Shown: piece after piece, positions 41,447-51,116 of the stretch
Position numbering within the stretch: position 1 is the stretch's first letter
Layout: every line of letters begins with the position of its first letter
Source of the DNA: Lapidilactobacillus gannanensis
Lineage (GTDB): Bacteria; Bacillota; Bacilli; Lactobacillales; Lactobacillaceae
Length of the DNA: 64,000 nucleotides
NCBI RefSeq assembly: GCF_003946675.1
Contig: NZ_RHOT01000011.1
Span: 1 to 64,000, forward strand
Direction of reading: 5' to 3'
Notes under the pieces: generated by a model
Databases searched by the model: none
Told to the model about the DNA's origin: nothing
What the model saw: only the letters and a program-made list of their open reading frames with translations
Program-made: the position numbers and the translations under genes

Positions 41447-41542
41447 CAATAAAGCCTCCCCGATTTTTCTTTATATTATTCATTTTCAAAAAAAATTTAG
41501 TACTTCTTAAAGTTTACCACACCGCAAGCTTGATAATAAACT

Positions 41543-41567
41543 GTTATTCCTAGTTTTAGGGAATAAC
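41543..41567. other. Hairpin between divIB and ftsA
   Basis: GTTATTCC (41543-41550) pairs with GGAATAAC (41560-41567). There is no following T-run, so it is a possible mRNA processing or stability element rather than a terminator. It sits in the only sizeable gap inside the dcw run. Confidence 0.45.
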
Positions 41568-41642
41568 TTTAGGTTTCCTTAGCAAATAAACAAAAATAAT
41601 TGCGTTGTCAGACATTCACGACTTGATGCGGCCATTTAGAAA

Positions 41643-42491
41643 CTACTGTTTAGCAAAAGGCACGAAGAATGCCCCAACCTCTAAATCAACCACACCTTTT
41701 TCTTTCGTCTGACTCACAATATTGCCATAATACTTCAAGCGACTAATCACTGTCCGAGAATCTGCCAACACCTCATTACCATCATTCATATATAAATGAA
41801 TACGATAAGGGTTACTCTTACTGGGATCGGCTTTAATTTCTGAAATCGCATTTTGAATCTGATTGGGCATCTTGGCATAAAGCTTGACTACCTGATCTAA
41901 AGTTGCGCCAGCTTTGAACCCGGCATAAACTGGAAAATTACCAATTGGTTTACTAAGTATCTCTCGATCAACGGCACCATTGCTGAAAATACGTTGATAG
42001 CCATTCTTTTTAGCAAAAAAACCAACTGTTTCTTGCTCAACAACCTCAATTCGACCATGATTCCACTGGCTAAATTTAATTTTGACCTGTTTTAAAGCAG
42101 GAATCTTTTTTTGCATTTGTTGCGTAATTTTCTTTTGTTGTAAAATAGTCGGCACCACATAAGATTTTTGTGACAAACGACTGGCATTAATGACATCTTG
42201 CGCCGCCGTAATTTTTACACCAGTTACTGATAGCTCGCCTACATGGGCCAACGGCGAGACATAATAAAGCAAACCAACTAATAAATTTCCAAAAATCAAA
42301 ATAATTATTAAAAGATGCCAGATGAGTTGCCAGCGACGATGTTTTTGTAATTGTGGTAATTTGCGTGTTACTGGCTGCTTGCGAGTATGAGCTTGCTTAT
42401 TTTGAAACCGTTTCTGAAATGACTCCCAGACCTGAATCGTTGAATTAGGGTCTTGTTGGGCAACCTTTGTCGGACGATTTTTTTTAACCAA
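41643..42491 (-). CDS. divIB: Cell division protein DivIB (FtsQ)
   Basis: A 282-residue bitopic membrane protein of the divisome. There is a basic cytoplasmic N-terminus, then a single TM segment at about residues 57-77 (IWHLLIIILIFGNLLVGLLYY in the sequence). The extracellular POTRA domain begins at HVGELSVTGVKITAAQDV, followed by a beta domain. TTG 42491 is preferred because GGAGG lies eight bases upstream; GTG 42500 overlaps the Shine-Dalgarno. Confidence 0.93.
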   Translation of the reverse strand: MVKKNRPTKVAQQDPNSTIQVWESFQKRFQNKQAHTRKQPVTRKLPQLQKHRRWQLIWHLLIIILIFGNLLVGLLYYVSPLAHVGELSVTGVKITAAQDVINASRLSQKSYVVPTILQQKKITQQMQKKIPALKQVKIKFSQWNHGRIEVVEQETVGFFAKKNGYQRIFSNGAVDREILSKPIGNFPVYAGFKAGATLDQVVKLYAKMPNQIQNAISEIKADPSKSNPYRIHLYMNDGNEVLADSRTVISRLKYYGNIVSQTKEKGVVDLEVGAFFVPFAKQ

Positions 42492-42520
42492 GTTACCCAC
42501 CTCCCCAATAGTTTACTTAG

Positions 42521-43630
42521 CTAAGCCTGTCGATGTTCATAAATTAGTGCCTCTAAAACCTTGATCAACTGATCACTGGCATCAGGCGTTGCTAATTTTA
42601 AGGCAGCTTGATGCATTTGTTGCCATACATCCGAATCCAACAAAATGTGATCAGCCGCCGCCACCAATGAGCGACCGTTTAATTCTACCTCTGGCAGTAA
42701 AATTGCTGCATAATTGGAAACAAGATAATCAGCATTTTTATTTTGATGATCATGTGTCACGTACGGACTTGGCACTAGAATCGACGGAATTCCCAAGGCC
42801 GTTACCTCAGCTAAGGTAGTCGCACCGCTACGACCACATAAAACTGAAATTTCCGGTAACAATTGGCTTAAATTATCTAAGTAAGGCACGATCTTGATAT
42901 TTGATTTTTCGGTCAAAGGCCCCACATTATCCTTTACTTGGTCGTAAAGCGCCCGACCAGTAATAAATAAAATTTGATAAGACTTTTCCGAAAATTCTGG
43001 AATAGCCGCAATCATTGCCTTATTCAGAGGCGCGGCACCGCGACTACCACCAACAATTAATAGTGTTGGTAAATCAACTCGTAATCCCAAATCTGCCAAC
43101 ATACCTTGTGGCTTTAAAGTGGATACTTCTTGGGCACGTGGGTTACCAGTTTGAACTAATTTTTTCTTTTCCGTAAATTGATGTGCTACTTCTGGAAATA
43201 CATAGGCAATTCGATCCACATAATGAGCAAGGAATTTATTAGAAAGCCCCGCAACTGAATTCTGTTCGTGAATCAATGTTGGAATATTTAGCCGACTGGC
43301 CGCATAGACAACTGGCGCACAAACATAGCCACCAGTTCCCACAACAACATCGGGTTGAAAATCCTTAATTAGTTGACGTGCGCGTTTAATACTCTTTTGA
43401 AACTTCGTGATCGTCTTAAAATTATCAAAAGTTAGTTTGCGACGAAATCCTTGCACATCGACTGTTTCAAAAGGAATCCCAGCCTGACGAACAATTCTTG
43501 CTTCAAGACCTTTCTCAGTGCCAACATACATGACTTCATCAAGAAGATGCCGTTCCTGAAGTCGTTTGATTAAAGCTAGGGCCGGATAAATATGACCACC
43601 AGTACCACCGCCAGAAATCATTAATCTCAT
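42521..43630 (-). CDS. murG: UDP-GlcNAc:lipid I transferase MurG
   Basis: A 369-residue glycosyltransferase that makes lipid II at the inner membrane face. The N-terminal Gly-rich loop is SGGGTGGHIYPALAL. The C-domain has the UDP-GlcNAc signature CGRSGATTLAEVTALGIPSI. Length is typical. It starts right after murD. Confidence 0.97.
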   Translation of the reverse strand: MRLMISGGGTGGHIYPALALIKRLQERHLLDEVMYVGTEKGLEARIVRQAGIPFETVDVQGFRRKLTFDNFKTITKFQKSIKRARQLIKDFQPDVVVGTGGYVCAPVVYAASRLNIPTLIHEQNSVAGLSNKFLAHYVDRIAYVFPEVAHQFTEKKKLVQTGNPRAQEVSTLKPQGMLADLGLRVDLPTLLIVGGSRGAAPLNKAMIAAIPEFSEKSYQILFITGRALYDQVKDNVGPLTEKSNIKIVPYLDNLSQLLPEISVLCGRSGATTLAEVTALGIPSILVPSPYVTHDHQNKNADYLVSNYAAILLPEVELNGRSLVAAADHILLDSDVWQQMHQAALKLATPDASDQLIKVLEALIYEHRQA

Positions 43631-43635
43631 TTTTC

Positions 43636-45012
43636 CTACTCCTCGGTTTCACCAGTAATTGTTGCAACGGTTTTAATAAACAAATCGCCACGATCTTCAA
43701 AAGTCTTGAATTGATCCCAGCTAGCTGCAGCTGGCGATAATAAGACGATTTCATTGGCTTGTGATAAAGCCGTTGCCGTCTTGGTTGCTGCAACCAAATC
43801 AGCCTCTTTCTTGATCACCTTAATCCCAGCCTGTTGGCCAGCAGTAATCATTAAATCAGCAGTTTCACCATAAACAACCATCGCTCTGACATGCTGCTTC
43901 ATTAACGGCACCAGTGCTTCAAAAGTGAACCCTCGATCCAAGCCACCAGCAATTAAAACAATCGGCTGCTCAAAACTTTGTAAAGCCACGGTTGTTGCTT
44001 CAATATTGGTTGCTTTGGAATCATTGTAGAACCGACGACCTTGCCACTCTTCCACAAATTGAATGCGATGTTTGACCCCCGAAAATGTTTCTAGGACTTT
44101 AATAATTGCTGCATTGCTGACACCCTTAAGTTTTGCAACGGCGACTGCAGCCAAAGCATTCTCAACATTGTGTTGTCCAGGAATTTTAATAATTGCCGTT
44201 GGACAAATCTTTTCCCCGCGAAAATAAATTTGCCCATCATCAACGTAGCTGCCTTCATGACTTAAACCTTGTCGTGAAAATGGCACGACCTGTCCTTTAG
44301 TCCGTTGGCTAAGCTGTTGCCACTCATCACTGTCCCAATTAACCACAAAATAATCTGCGGCTGTTTGATTTTGAATTAAATGCATTTTTGCTTCCACATA
44401 ATTATGGCGATTGCCATGATAGTCCAAATGAGCCTCATAAATATTCGTTAAAACAGCAATATGCGGACGTAACTTGGTGACACCTAGCAATTGAAAACTT
44501 GATAGTTCCGTCACCATTGTTTGACCAGGTTTGATTTTCTCAGCGACTTCAGTTGCTGGAACACCAATATTACCAGCAACATAAGCTTTCGTTGTTGCTT
44601 GATCCTGATTCAACATCAAATTAATCAAGGTAGTGGTGGTTGTCTTACCATTAGAGCCTGTAATCCCAATTAATTCACCGTCCAGTACTTCCGAAGCTAG
44701 TTCTGGTTCAGTGATAATCGGTAAACCGATTTCCTGTGCCCGCTTAACCATGGGATTCCAATAGGGAATACCTGGGTTTTTGACCATAACTGCAAAATCT
44801 TCGTCCAATAATGCTAAAGGATGAGAGCCAGAAATAACACGAATTCCTGCGGCCACCAATTCTTGTGCATCCGGACTTTTTTCCAGTGGCGCATGATCAT
44901 TAACTGTGACTAAAGCGCCTAGTCGGTGTAACAGCAAGGCAGCATGCAAGCCACTTTTGGCTAGGCCCAAAACGAGGACCTTTTTATTTTGATAATCGGT
45001 AATTTCTTTCAT
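43636..45012 (-). CDS. murD: UDP-MurNAc-Ala-D-Glu ligase MurD
   Basis: A 458-residue cytosolic ATP-dependent ligase that adds D-glutamate to UDP-MurNAc-L-Ala. The ATP-binding P-loop GITGSNGKTTTTTLI is at about residues 113-127. The N-terminal Rossmann domain is VLVLGLAKSGLHAALLL, and the C-terminal domain carries the LIAGGLDRG motif. It lies between mraY and murG in the canonical order. Confidence 0.97.
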   Translation of the reverse strand: MKEITDYQNKKVLVLGLAKSGLHAALLLHRLGALVTVNDHAPLEKSPDAQELVAAGIRVISGSHPLALLDEDFAVMVKNPGIPYWNPMVKRAQEIGLPIITEPELASEVLDGELIGITGSNGKTTTTTLINLMLNQDQATTKAYVAGNIGVPATEVAEKIKPGQTMVTELSSFQLLGVTKLRPHIAVLTNIYEAHLDYHGNRHNYVEAKMHLIQNQTAADYFVVNWDSDEWQQLSQRTKGQVVPFSRQGLSHEGSYVDDGQIYFRGEKICPTAIIKIPGQHNVENALAAVAVAKLKGVSNAAIIKVLETFSGVKHRIQFVEEWQGRRFYNDSKATNIEATTVALQSFEQPIVLIAGGLDRGFTFEALVPLMKQHVRAMVVYGETADLMITAGQQAGIKVIKKEADLVAATKTATALSQANEIVLLSPAAASWDQFKTFEDRGDLFIKTVATITGETEE

Positions 45013-45048
45013 GATAAGGGACCCTTCTTAAATTTTTAATGATACTTT

Positions 45049-46011
45049 TTAATGAAATAATGACAAATACAAAATTGAACTCAATAGTCCCACTAGCCAG
45101 AAGACAATGACAACTTTAGTCTCTGACCAACCTAATTTTTCAAAGTGATGATGAATTGGTGTCATCAAGAAAATTCGGCGATGAAATAATTTAAAAGAAC
45201 CCACTTGTAAAATAACGGAAGCAGTTTCCAAAACAAAAACCAAGCCGATCAGCAATAATGACCAAGGACGTTGTAAAATCACTGAGATAGCCGCTAAGCC
45301 ACCACCTAAAGCCAAGGAACCAACATCACCCATAAAAATTTGGGCTGGTTTATGGTTGAAGAAAAGAAAGCCCACCAGTGCCCCGACAACCGCTAAACAA
45401 ACCATTAGCATCACTTGATTATGATCACGATAAGCCAACACAGCATAACTACCATAAGCAATCACATTCAAACCACCAGCTAACCCATCAAGACCGTCAC
45501 TTAAGTTAACTGCGTTGGAGAAACCGACTAACCAAATCCCCACAAAAATCGCAAAAATAATTGGTGCCTGCACTGGATTCAGTGTGCCTGGCATTGGTAA
45601 GGCATGAGGTTGGTGATCATTCATCAAGATGACCAAGAACAAAACTGCTGTCAGAATTTGAGCGCTAAACTTTTGAATCGCGGTTAATCCCATATTCCGT
45701 TTCTTTGCCAGCTTAATAAAATCATCAGAGAAGCCGATTGCTCCATAGAGGAAAATCACTAAAATAAACAACCATAAGCTAGTAGTCAATTGATGGAAAA
45801 TCGCCCCTAAAACTAATAATACTAAAATAATCACGCTAAGGAAAACCAAACCTCCCATAATTGGGGTGCCAGATTTCTTTGCATGCCATTTAGGCCCTTC
45901 TTCACGGATTTGTTGGCCTTCGTCATGACGACGTTGGTAACTAATAAAGAAAGGTAAAATCAAGCTTGTCAGTAAGCATGCACTAATTAGTGCAACGATT
46001 GGCACTTGCAT
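45049..46011 (-). CDS. mraY: Phospho-MurNAc-pentapeptide transferase MraY
   Basis: A 320-residue polytopic enzyme that makes lipid I on undecaprenyl phosphate. Family motifs are GGLVFL, FSDDFIKLAKKRNMGL (substrate-binding Asp pair), SDGLDGLAGG and IFMGDVGSLALGG. About ten hydrophobic segments are present. ATG 46011 (MQVPIVAL) is nine bases from AGGAG; ATG 46017 is too close to it. Confidence 0.96.
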   Translation of the reverse strand: MQVPIVALISACLLTSLILPFFISYQRRHDEGQQIREEGPKWHAKKSGTPIMGGLVFLSVIILVLLVLGAIFHQLTTSLWLFILVIFLYGAIGFSDDFIKLAKKRNMGLTAIQKFSAQILTAVLFLVILMNDHQPHALPMPGTLNPVQAPIIFAIFVGIWLVGFSNAVNLSDGLDGLAGGLNVIAYGSYAVLAYRDHNQVMLMVCLAVVGALVGFLFFNHKPAQIFMGDVGSLALGGGLAAISVILQRPWSLLLIGLVFVLETASVILQVGSFKLFHRRIFLMTPIHHHFEKLGWSETKVVIVFWLVGLLSSILYLSLFH

Positions 46012-46028
46012 CTTCATTCACTCCTGTT

Positions 46029-48200
46029 TTATGGTTCTGCCAATTTGACAGTAATCGTCTTATTTGTGGTCAGCACTTCGCCAGCGTTTAGACTTTGGCT
46101 AGTAACATAGCCGGTACCACTAAATTTAAATTGACAACCAGTAATCTCTGCTAATTTTAACACATCATTTTTTGACCAGCCAACAACATTCGGCATCGTC
46201 ATTGCGCCCTCGGTCAACAACACAATTCGCTGTTTGGCAATCACTTTTTCGTCGGCCGCAGGTAATTGCTGCACAATCTTCGCACCTTGGCCAACTTGAG
46301 CAACAGTTAATCCCTTTTCTTGAGCAGTTTTCGCTGCCTCAGCGGTCGTTAAGCCGGTTAGCTTTGGCATTTTAATCGCGTTTTCGTCTAAGTTAGCACT
46401 GGTCGTCCGATATTTCAAAGCCCGTTTCATTAACGGATTAAAAATTTCTGACATAATTTTTTCAGCAGAAGTATCCGTTAAATCAGGTTGCTGAACAGTT
46501 AAGTACAAAACATACTCTGGATCATCAGCTGGGGCAATTCCCCCAACTGAGAAAATGTAATTCTCTGAGCCAGTTAAATACTTGTCATCATCGCCGGCAA
46601 TTTGTGCCGTCCCCGTTTTCACAGCAATTTGATTCTCATAACCATCAATTTTGAAAACTGAACCAGTCCCATAATCCTTCTCAACAACATCTCGCATCGC
46701 CGCAATCACTTGCTTAGCGGTATCGGCGGTAATCGGTTGACCCAGAACTTTTGTGGGATAGTTAGTCACTTTACCCTGACTATTGATAGTCTTATCAATA
46801 ATTTGTGGCTGCAGCATCTTACCACCATTGGCAATTGCACTTAGATAGGACATCATCTGCATCACCGTCACATCGATCCCTTGACCGAAGGAAGTAACTG
46901 CGCGATCAAGCGGGGTTTTAAATTGAATACTGCCGCTTGCCTCCCCTGGCAAAGTAATGCCAGTTTTTTGACCAACATGAAAACGATTCAGATACTGTTG
47001 CCAAATATCGGCCCCCATACTGCGTTCAATTGCCACTGCCCCAGTATTACTAGACCGTGGAATGACTTCAGAAAATGGAATTGTGCCCCAACCAGAATTA
47101 TTCCAGTCATGAATCGTCGAATCACCAATTGTAACCGAACCTGATTGATAAGTAGCATTCGGATTATAATGGCCAGAATCAATTGCCGCCGACAAAGTTA
47201 ACAGTTTAAAAACTGAACCTGGTTCATAAGTATCTTCCACTAAGCTATCGCGCCAAAGATCCCCTAAGCCTTTTTTCGTAGCGGCATTAAAAGTTGGCCG
47301 TTGCGTGGCTGCCACAATCTTACCAGTTTTCGCGTTCATTAAGACTGCGTCCATCTTTTTCGGTTGATATTTATCTTGAACATTTTGCATCAGTTGCTCT
47401 AAATAACTTTGTAAACGAGCGTCTAGGCTTAAATAGATATCACTACCATTAACTGCCTGTTTGGTCACTGTTTTTGACCCGGGAATATTATAACCATATG
47501 AATCACGTTTGCTAATTTGCGAACCGTTTTTACCAGTGAGTGCTTTATTAAAATATTTTTCGATGCCTAATATACCGGTTAATTGCTTGGTACTAATATT
47601 ATCAGCCGTTTTCGTATCTGCTAGTTGGGCCAAACCGACGATATGTGATGCAAAAGTCCCATTAGGATACATTCTTGATGGAGTATCAGTAAAGAAAATG
47701 CCTGGTAACTTGGCAGCCTCAATTTTTTGCTTCGTATCTAATGATAGGTTACGCCCGGCACTCCCAAATTCGACCTGATAATTCTTTTGCGATAAAAATT
47801 GCAGAATCTTATCTGCCGGCAAACTAATATACTGACTTAAAACTTGGGCCGTTTTATTCTTATCAGTGACATAAAGTGGCTTACCAGCCGCACTAACGCT
47901 CTTCTTATCGAGCACCGCATACAAAGTATAAACATTGGAATCTTCCGCCAAAATATTCGCATTTGTATCGTAAATCGTTCCCCGACGAGCGCGCAAAACA
48001 TTATCTTGTTGATAAATTTGCTTGGTCTTTTCACTTAGGTCAACTGCACCGACGTGACCGCTGGCGGCAATATAGCCAAAGCGAACGATAAAAAACAGGA
48101 GAACTGCTGACATGATCAGTATCAAGATAAATCCTGTCTTGATCCGATTTTGCTGCGTCCTCCTAGCTGTTTTTCTATTTCTAACTTCTTTTGGGGTCAT
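46029..48200 (-). CDS. pbpX: Class B penicillin-binding protein PBP2X (FtsI-type) with PASTA domains
   Basis: A 723-residue septal transpeptidase. A cytoplasmic basic N-terminus and one TM segment (IKTGFILILIMSAVLLFFIV) are followed by the dimerisation domain and the transpeptidase. The latter has SxxK in EPGSVFKLLT, SxN in PRSSNTGAVA and the KTG motif in IAVKTGTAQIAG. Two C-terminal PASTA domains (from MPKLTGLTTAEAAK and MPNVVGWSKNDVLK) follow. The start overlaps the ftsL stop by four bases, so the two are coupled. Confidence 0.95.
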   Translation of the reverse strand: MTPKEVRNRKTARRTQQNRIKTGFILILIMSAVLLFFIVRFGYIAASGHVGAVDLSEKTKQIYQQDNVLRARRGTIYDTNANILAEDSNVYTLYAVLDKKSVSAAGKPLYVTDKNKTAQVLSQYISLPADKILQFLSQKNYQVEFGSAGRNLSLDTKQKIEAAKLPGIFFTDTPSRMYPNGTFASHIVGLAQLADTKTADNISTKQLTGILGIEKYFNKALTGKNGSQISKRDSYGYNIPGSKTVTKQAVNGSDIYLSLDARLQSYLEQLMQNVQDKYQPKKMDAVLMNAKTGKIVAATQRPTFNAATKKGLGDLWRDSLVEDTYEPGSVFKLLTLSAAIDSGHYNPNATYQSGSVTIGDSTIHDWNNSGWGTIPFSEVIPRSSNTGAVAIERSMGADIWQQYLNRFHVGQKTGITLPGEASGSIQFKTPLDRAVTSFGQGIDVTVMQMMSYLSAIANGGKMLQPQIIDKTINSQGKVTNYPTKVLGQPITADTAKQVIAAMRDVVEKDYGTGSVFKIDGYENQIAVKTGTAQIAGDDDKYLTGSENYIFSVGGIAPADDPEYVLYLTVQQPDLTDTSAEKIMSEIFNPLMKRALKYRTTSANLDENAIKMPKLTGLTTAEAAKTAQEKGLTVAQVGQGAKIVQQLPAADEKVIAKQRIVLLTEGAMTMPNVVGWSKNDVLKLAEITGCQFKFSGTGYVTSQSLNAGEVLTTNKTITVKLAEP

Positions 48201-48568
48201 TTGCTGACATTCCTCACATTAGCATCATTAAAAGTTAACCCGTTCTTTTGAGCATAGGCAGACAGACGATCAGAGCTTGAGAGCTCACTTACTTCTTGGC
48301 GTAAATCAACATTAGTCGCCTTAATCTGCGAAATTTTAACTTGAACATCCTGCAGTTGTCGCTGGGTGCCAGCAATGCCAACATTCGTATGTACGAGGAA
48401 AATCATTAAAGCAATGGTGGCAATCCCAGCACAACAGGCACAAACACGTTCCAATCCGGAAAAAGCGACGCGCGCTGATTGTTCTTGGTCAACGTGGGCC
48501 GGTGTTGCCGGTGCATCTGGTGTAACTAAAGGCTCGGTTTCAATTTTTCTAACTGTATTATCATTCAT
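48197..48568 (-). CDS. ftsL: Cell division protein FtsL
   Basis: A 123-residue bitopic protein. The cytoplasmic part covers residues 1-50, one TM segment (GIATIALMIFLVHTNVGIAG) follows, and then an extracellular coiled coil (LQDVQVKISQIKATNVDLRQ). It lies between rsmH and pbpX as usual. It partners DivIB and DivIC in the septal complex. Confidence 0.9.
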   Translation of the reverse strand: MNDNTVRKIETEPLVTPDAPATPAHVDQEQSARVAFSGLERVCACCAGIATIALMIFLVHTNVGIAGTQRQLQDVQVKISQIKATNVDLRQEVSELSSSDRLSAYAQKNGLTFNDANVRNVSK

Positions 48569-48599
48569 TTTAAATACCCCAATATTTAATTAAACTTAT

Positions 48600-49553
48600 T
48601 TAATCAAATAATTTAATTTTCTCAGCAACACGTAACTTGGCACTGTGAGCGCGATGGTTCTCAGCTAATTCTTCCGTCGTTGGTAAAATTGGCTTACGCT
48701 GGACAACTTTTAAAGTTGGCTTTAATTCTTCGGGAATCACTGGTAAACCCGGTGGTAACTCTACTTCAGCATATGATTTCATTGTTTGTTTAACAATCCG
48801 ATCTTCTAACGATTGGAAAGTAATGACGCTCAAACGTCCGCCTAAATCTAATAAAGCAATGGCCTGATCTAAACTATCAGACAAGGCACTTAATTCATCA
48901 TTAACGGCAATGCGAATGGCTTGAAAAGTTCGCTTAGCGGGATGACCGCCAGTCCGTCTAGTAGCCGCAGGAATAGCCGTCTTTACTAGTTCTGCTAATT
49001 CAGTGGTTGTGGTAATCGGAGCAATTGCGCGTTGCCGTTCAATTGCCCGCGCAATCGGTTTAGCAAATTTTTCTTCCCCATAGCGGTGAATAATTCGGAC
49101 CAAATCCTGATAAGACCACTGATTGACTATAATTGCTGCTGTCAGCGGATTGTCCTGATCCATTCGCATATCTAGCGGTGCTGTTAAGCGATAACTGAAG
49201 CCACGGTCTACTTGGTCAAGTTGCGGTGAGGAGACCCCCAAGTCATATAGCACACCATCAACGTGATCAATGCCTAGTTTTTGCAATTCTGGTAACAACT
49301 GTCGAAAGTTAGCATGAATCAAAGTAACTCGCTGAGCATCTTGAAAAGTTGGATCTGTTTGTAATAATCGTTGCCCATTAGCAATCGCAATTTCGTCTTG
49401 ATCAAAGGCGAAAACATGTCCGCCTTTAAATCGGCTCAATAATTCGCGGGTATGACCACCACCGCCGAAAGTCGCATCTACATAAATACCATGATCATGT
49501 GGTGCTAAACCGTTGACTGTTTCTTTTAAAAGGACGGTTTGATGTTTGAACAA
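48600..49553 (-). CDS. rsmH: 16S rRNA m4C1402 methyltransferase RsmH (MraW)
   Basis: A 317-residue SAM-dependent enzyme that methylates N4 of C1402 in 16S rRNA. The SAM motif is [19 protein letters not shown]. The later segments [20 protein letters not shown] and [17 protein letters not shown] are family hallmarks. TTG 49553 (MFKHQTVLL) sits eight bases from GAGG; GTG 49562 overlaps that site. Confidence 0.95.
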   Translation of the reverse strand: MFKHQTVLLKETVNGLAPHDHGIYVDATFGGGGHTRELLSRFKGGHVFAFDQDEIAIANGQRLLQTDPTFQDAQRVTLIHANFRQLLPELQKLGIDHVDGVLYDLGVSSPQLDQVDRGFSYRLTAPLDMRMDQDNPLTAAIIVNQWSYQDLVRIIHRYGEEKFAKPIARAIERQRAIAPITTTTELAELVKTAIPAATRRTGGHPAKRTFQAIRIAVNDELSALSDSLDQAIALLDLGGRLSVITFQSLEDRIVKQTMKSYAEVELPPGLPVIPEELKPTLKVVQRKPILPTTEELAENHRAHSAKLRVAEKIKLFD

Positions 49554-49588
49554 TGTTTTCACCTCTTCTTCTCTAAATTAACACTGAC

Positions 49589-50020
49589 TTATAAATCAAA
49601 ATCCAGTAAATTCTCAGAAATATCATCGAAGTTGGCTTCTGCCTCTTGATTAAAGGTTTGCCAAAGTGTCTCATCCCAAATCTCAATGCGATCAGAAACT
49701 CCAACAACGACACAATTTTTGCTTAGATGAGCAAATTCAAGTAATGGTTTAGCAATGTTAATTCGACCTTGCTTGTCAATTTCCTGCTCGGCTGCCGCTG
49801 CATAAAAGAAACGCACGAACGCCCGAGCATCTTTCTTGGTCAGGGGGAGTTGGTCAAGTTTTGCCTCTAATTGTTGCCATTTAGGCATTGGATAACCAAA
49901 CAAACAACCATCCATGCCTCGAGTCAAAACAAAATTATCGCCTAACTCACTACGAAATTTAGCTGGCACAATCAGTCGACCTTTGGCATCAATTGTATGA
50001 TGAAACTCACCCATTAACAT
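49589..50020 (-). CDS. mraZ: Transcriptional regulator MraZ
   Basis: A 143-residue protein with two SpoVT/AbrB-like domains, each with a DxxGR motif ([15 protein letters not shown] and [17 protein letters not shown]). MraZ binds repeats upstream of its own operon and regulates the dcw cluster; three boxes at 10-bp spacing are visible here. The exact family length supports ATG 50020. Confidence 0.96.
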   Translation of the reverse strand: MLMGEFHHTIDAKGRLIVPAKFRSELGDNFVLTRGMDGCLFGYPMPKWQQLEAKLDQLPLTKKDARAFVRFFYAAAAEQEIDKQGRINIAKPLLEFAHLSKNCVVVGVSDRIEIWDETLWQTFNQEAEANFDDISENLLDFDL

Positions 50021-50040
50021 TGCTTCACCCCCTATCTTGT

Positions 50041-50074
50041 TTAAATTTTACCACATCCCCCCACTATTAACCAC
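50041..50074 (-). promoter_or_regulatory. mra operon promoter with MraZ operator
   Basis: On the minus strand GTGG occurs at 50074-50071, 50064-50061 and 50054-50051, exactly 10 bases apart, in the context AAAGTGG. These run into a TAAAAT -10 box at 50050-50045. Helically phased GTGG boxes are the known MraZ operator pattern. A -35 is weak (TGGTTA at 50073-50068) and overlaps a box, predicting autoregulation. Confidence 0.75.
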
Positions 50075-50110
50075 TTTATCTCAGTTATCCTCCACAATTT
50101 GCAAAAATAA

Positions 50111-50135
50111 AAAAAGCCTTGATAGCAAGGCTTTT
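50111..50135. terminator. Terminator between the DUF3397 gene and mraZ
   Basis: AAAAAGCCTTG (50111-50121) pairs with CAAGGCTTTT (50126-50135) around a GATAG-like loop, with A- and T-runs on both sides. It lies about 80 bases past the DUF3397 gene stop on the minus strand and would separate that gene from mraZ. Confidence 0.8.
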
Positions 50136-50216
50136 AAAAAAATGATAAAATTGTAATTATTTTTTAATAAAACATCCCAAAAACTTGTCTGGCTGGGCTT
50201 ACTAAACATTAGTTGA

Positions 50217-50573
50217 TCATTTCATTAATAACCAGAAAAGCATGAATGCAAACCAAACAAAACTAATTAGTAAATAAAGGCGCCAAACCACGCGAAAGTA
50301 ATGGCCAAAGAGAATTTCATGATGATCGACTGCCAAAAAGGCCGCGTAAGCCAAGGCTAGCACACATACGCCAATAATACCAAAAGCCCAGGTCCCCTGA
50401 ATATCAGCACTTTGAGCTAACAATTCAGTCCCCACTGTTAAAAACGGCGGCAGAAAATCATAGAACCGCCACTTGGGCCCCAAGAACCGGGCTAATAAAG
50501 TCCGGGCTAAAATACCAATTGTTAAGCCAATTAGAGGGAGTAAAATCCCCAACATTCTTAAATTACCCGTCAT
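50217..50573 (-). CDS. DUF3397 family membrane protein
   Basis: A 118-residue membrane protein with four hydrophobic segments (about residues 6-25, 40-55, 62-80 and 92-115). DUF3397 proteins occur immediately upstream of mraZ in lactobacilli and related Firmicutes; function unknown. ATG 50573 is used, and TTG 50576 is an alternative at slightly better Shine-Dalgarno spacing. The link with mraZ is positional only, because a terminator separates them. Confidence 0.85.
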   Translation of the reverse strand: MTGNLRMLGILLPLIGLTIGILARTLLARFLGPKWRFYDFLPPFLTVGTELLAQSADIQGTWAFGIIGVCVLALAYAAFLAVDHHEILFGHYFRVVWRLYLLISFVWFAFMLFWLLMK

Positions 50574-50660
50574 CAATGTTCTTCCTTACTTCACAATTTA
50601 GATTGAAATTCACAGCGCTTTTAAGTAGAATGATATAGAATAAGTAAACGAGGTGTCAAC

Positions 50661-50774
50661 TTGAAAAAGAAAAAAAGTACTTTTAGCAAAATTACAATGG
50701 TCTTTGTCTGGTTAATGATCATTATTACTGTCGCTGGTGTCGTCTTCGGTGCTGTTAGTGCCCTAGGCTTCTAG
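50661..50774 (+). CDS. DUF4044 small membrane protein
   Basis: A 37-residue protein: MKKKKSTFSKITMVFVWLMI continuing to VSALGF. A Lys-rich start and one C-terminal membrane segment match the DUF4044 family found beside DUF3397/mraZ in Lactobacillales. The TTG start at 50661 has GAGG seven bases upstream. It is too short for standard ORF searches. A strong terminator follows. Function unknown. Confidence 0.85.
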   Translation: MKKKKSTFSKITMVFVWLMIIITVAGVVFGAVSALGF

Positions 50775-50814
50775 ATACCATTACCGCTCTTTCCACAAAT
50801 CATCTTCATAACTT

Positions 50815-50841
50815 AACGTGCTGGCTCAGCGGCAGCACGTT
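50815..50841 (+). terminator. Terminator of the DUF4044 gene
   Basis: AACGTGCTG (50815-50823) pairs with CAGCACGTT (50833-50841) and is followed by TTTATTTT. Confidence 0.88.
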
Positions 50842-50849
50842 TTTATTTT

Positions 50850-51116
50850 ACTCTAATTTTAAAGTGATTCAAAGAACCCGCTGTAACCATGATTACTGTG
50901 GCTAAATGACTTGTTTGGAAATTATTCTTAAACATCAGCGCCATACAAAAGGACATCACCTGATTGTGGCCTAATCTGAAACTACCACAGTAATCGTAAA
51001 GACAGAAATCTAGTGATGTCCCTTATTGGCCATCATATCCAAAATCAGTTTGAATAAAGGCCCAGTTTTTTCTTAAAAAAATTTATTTAGCTACCAGCTG
51101 CTGGCAGATTTAGTTA
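50850..51116. other. Intergenic region with interleaved inverted repeats
   Basis: Two perfect inverted repeats interleave. GATTACTGTGG (50891-50901) pairs with CCACAGTAATC (50985-50995), and GGACATCAC (50951-50959) pairs with GTGATGTCC (51013-51021). The order A-B-A'-B' would form a pseudoknot or two alternative folds. No ORF is supported. It lies beyond the thiT stop, so a thiT transcript could carry it. Confidence 0.6.
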
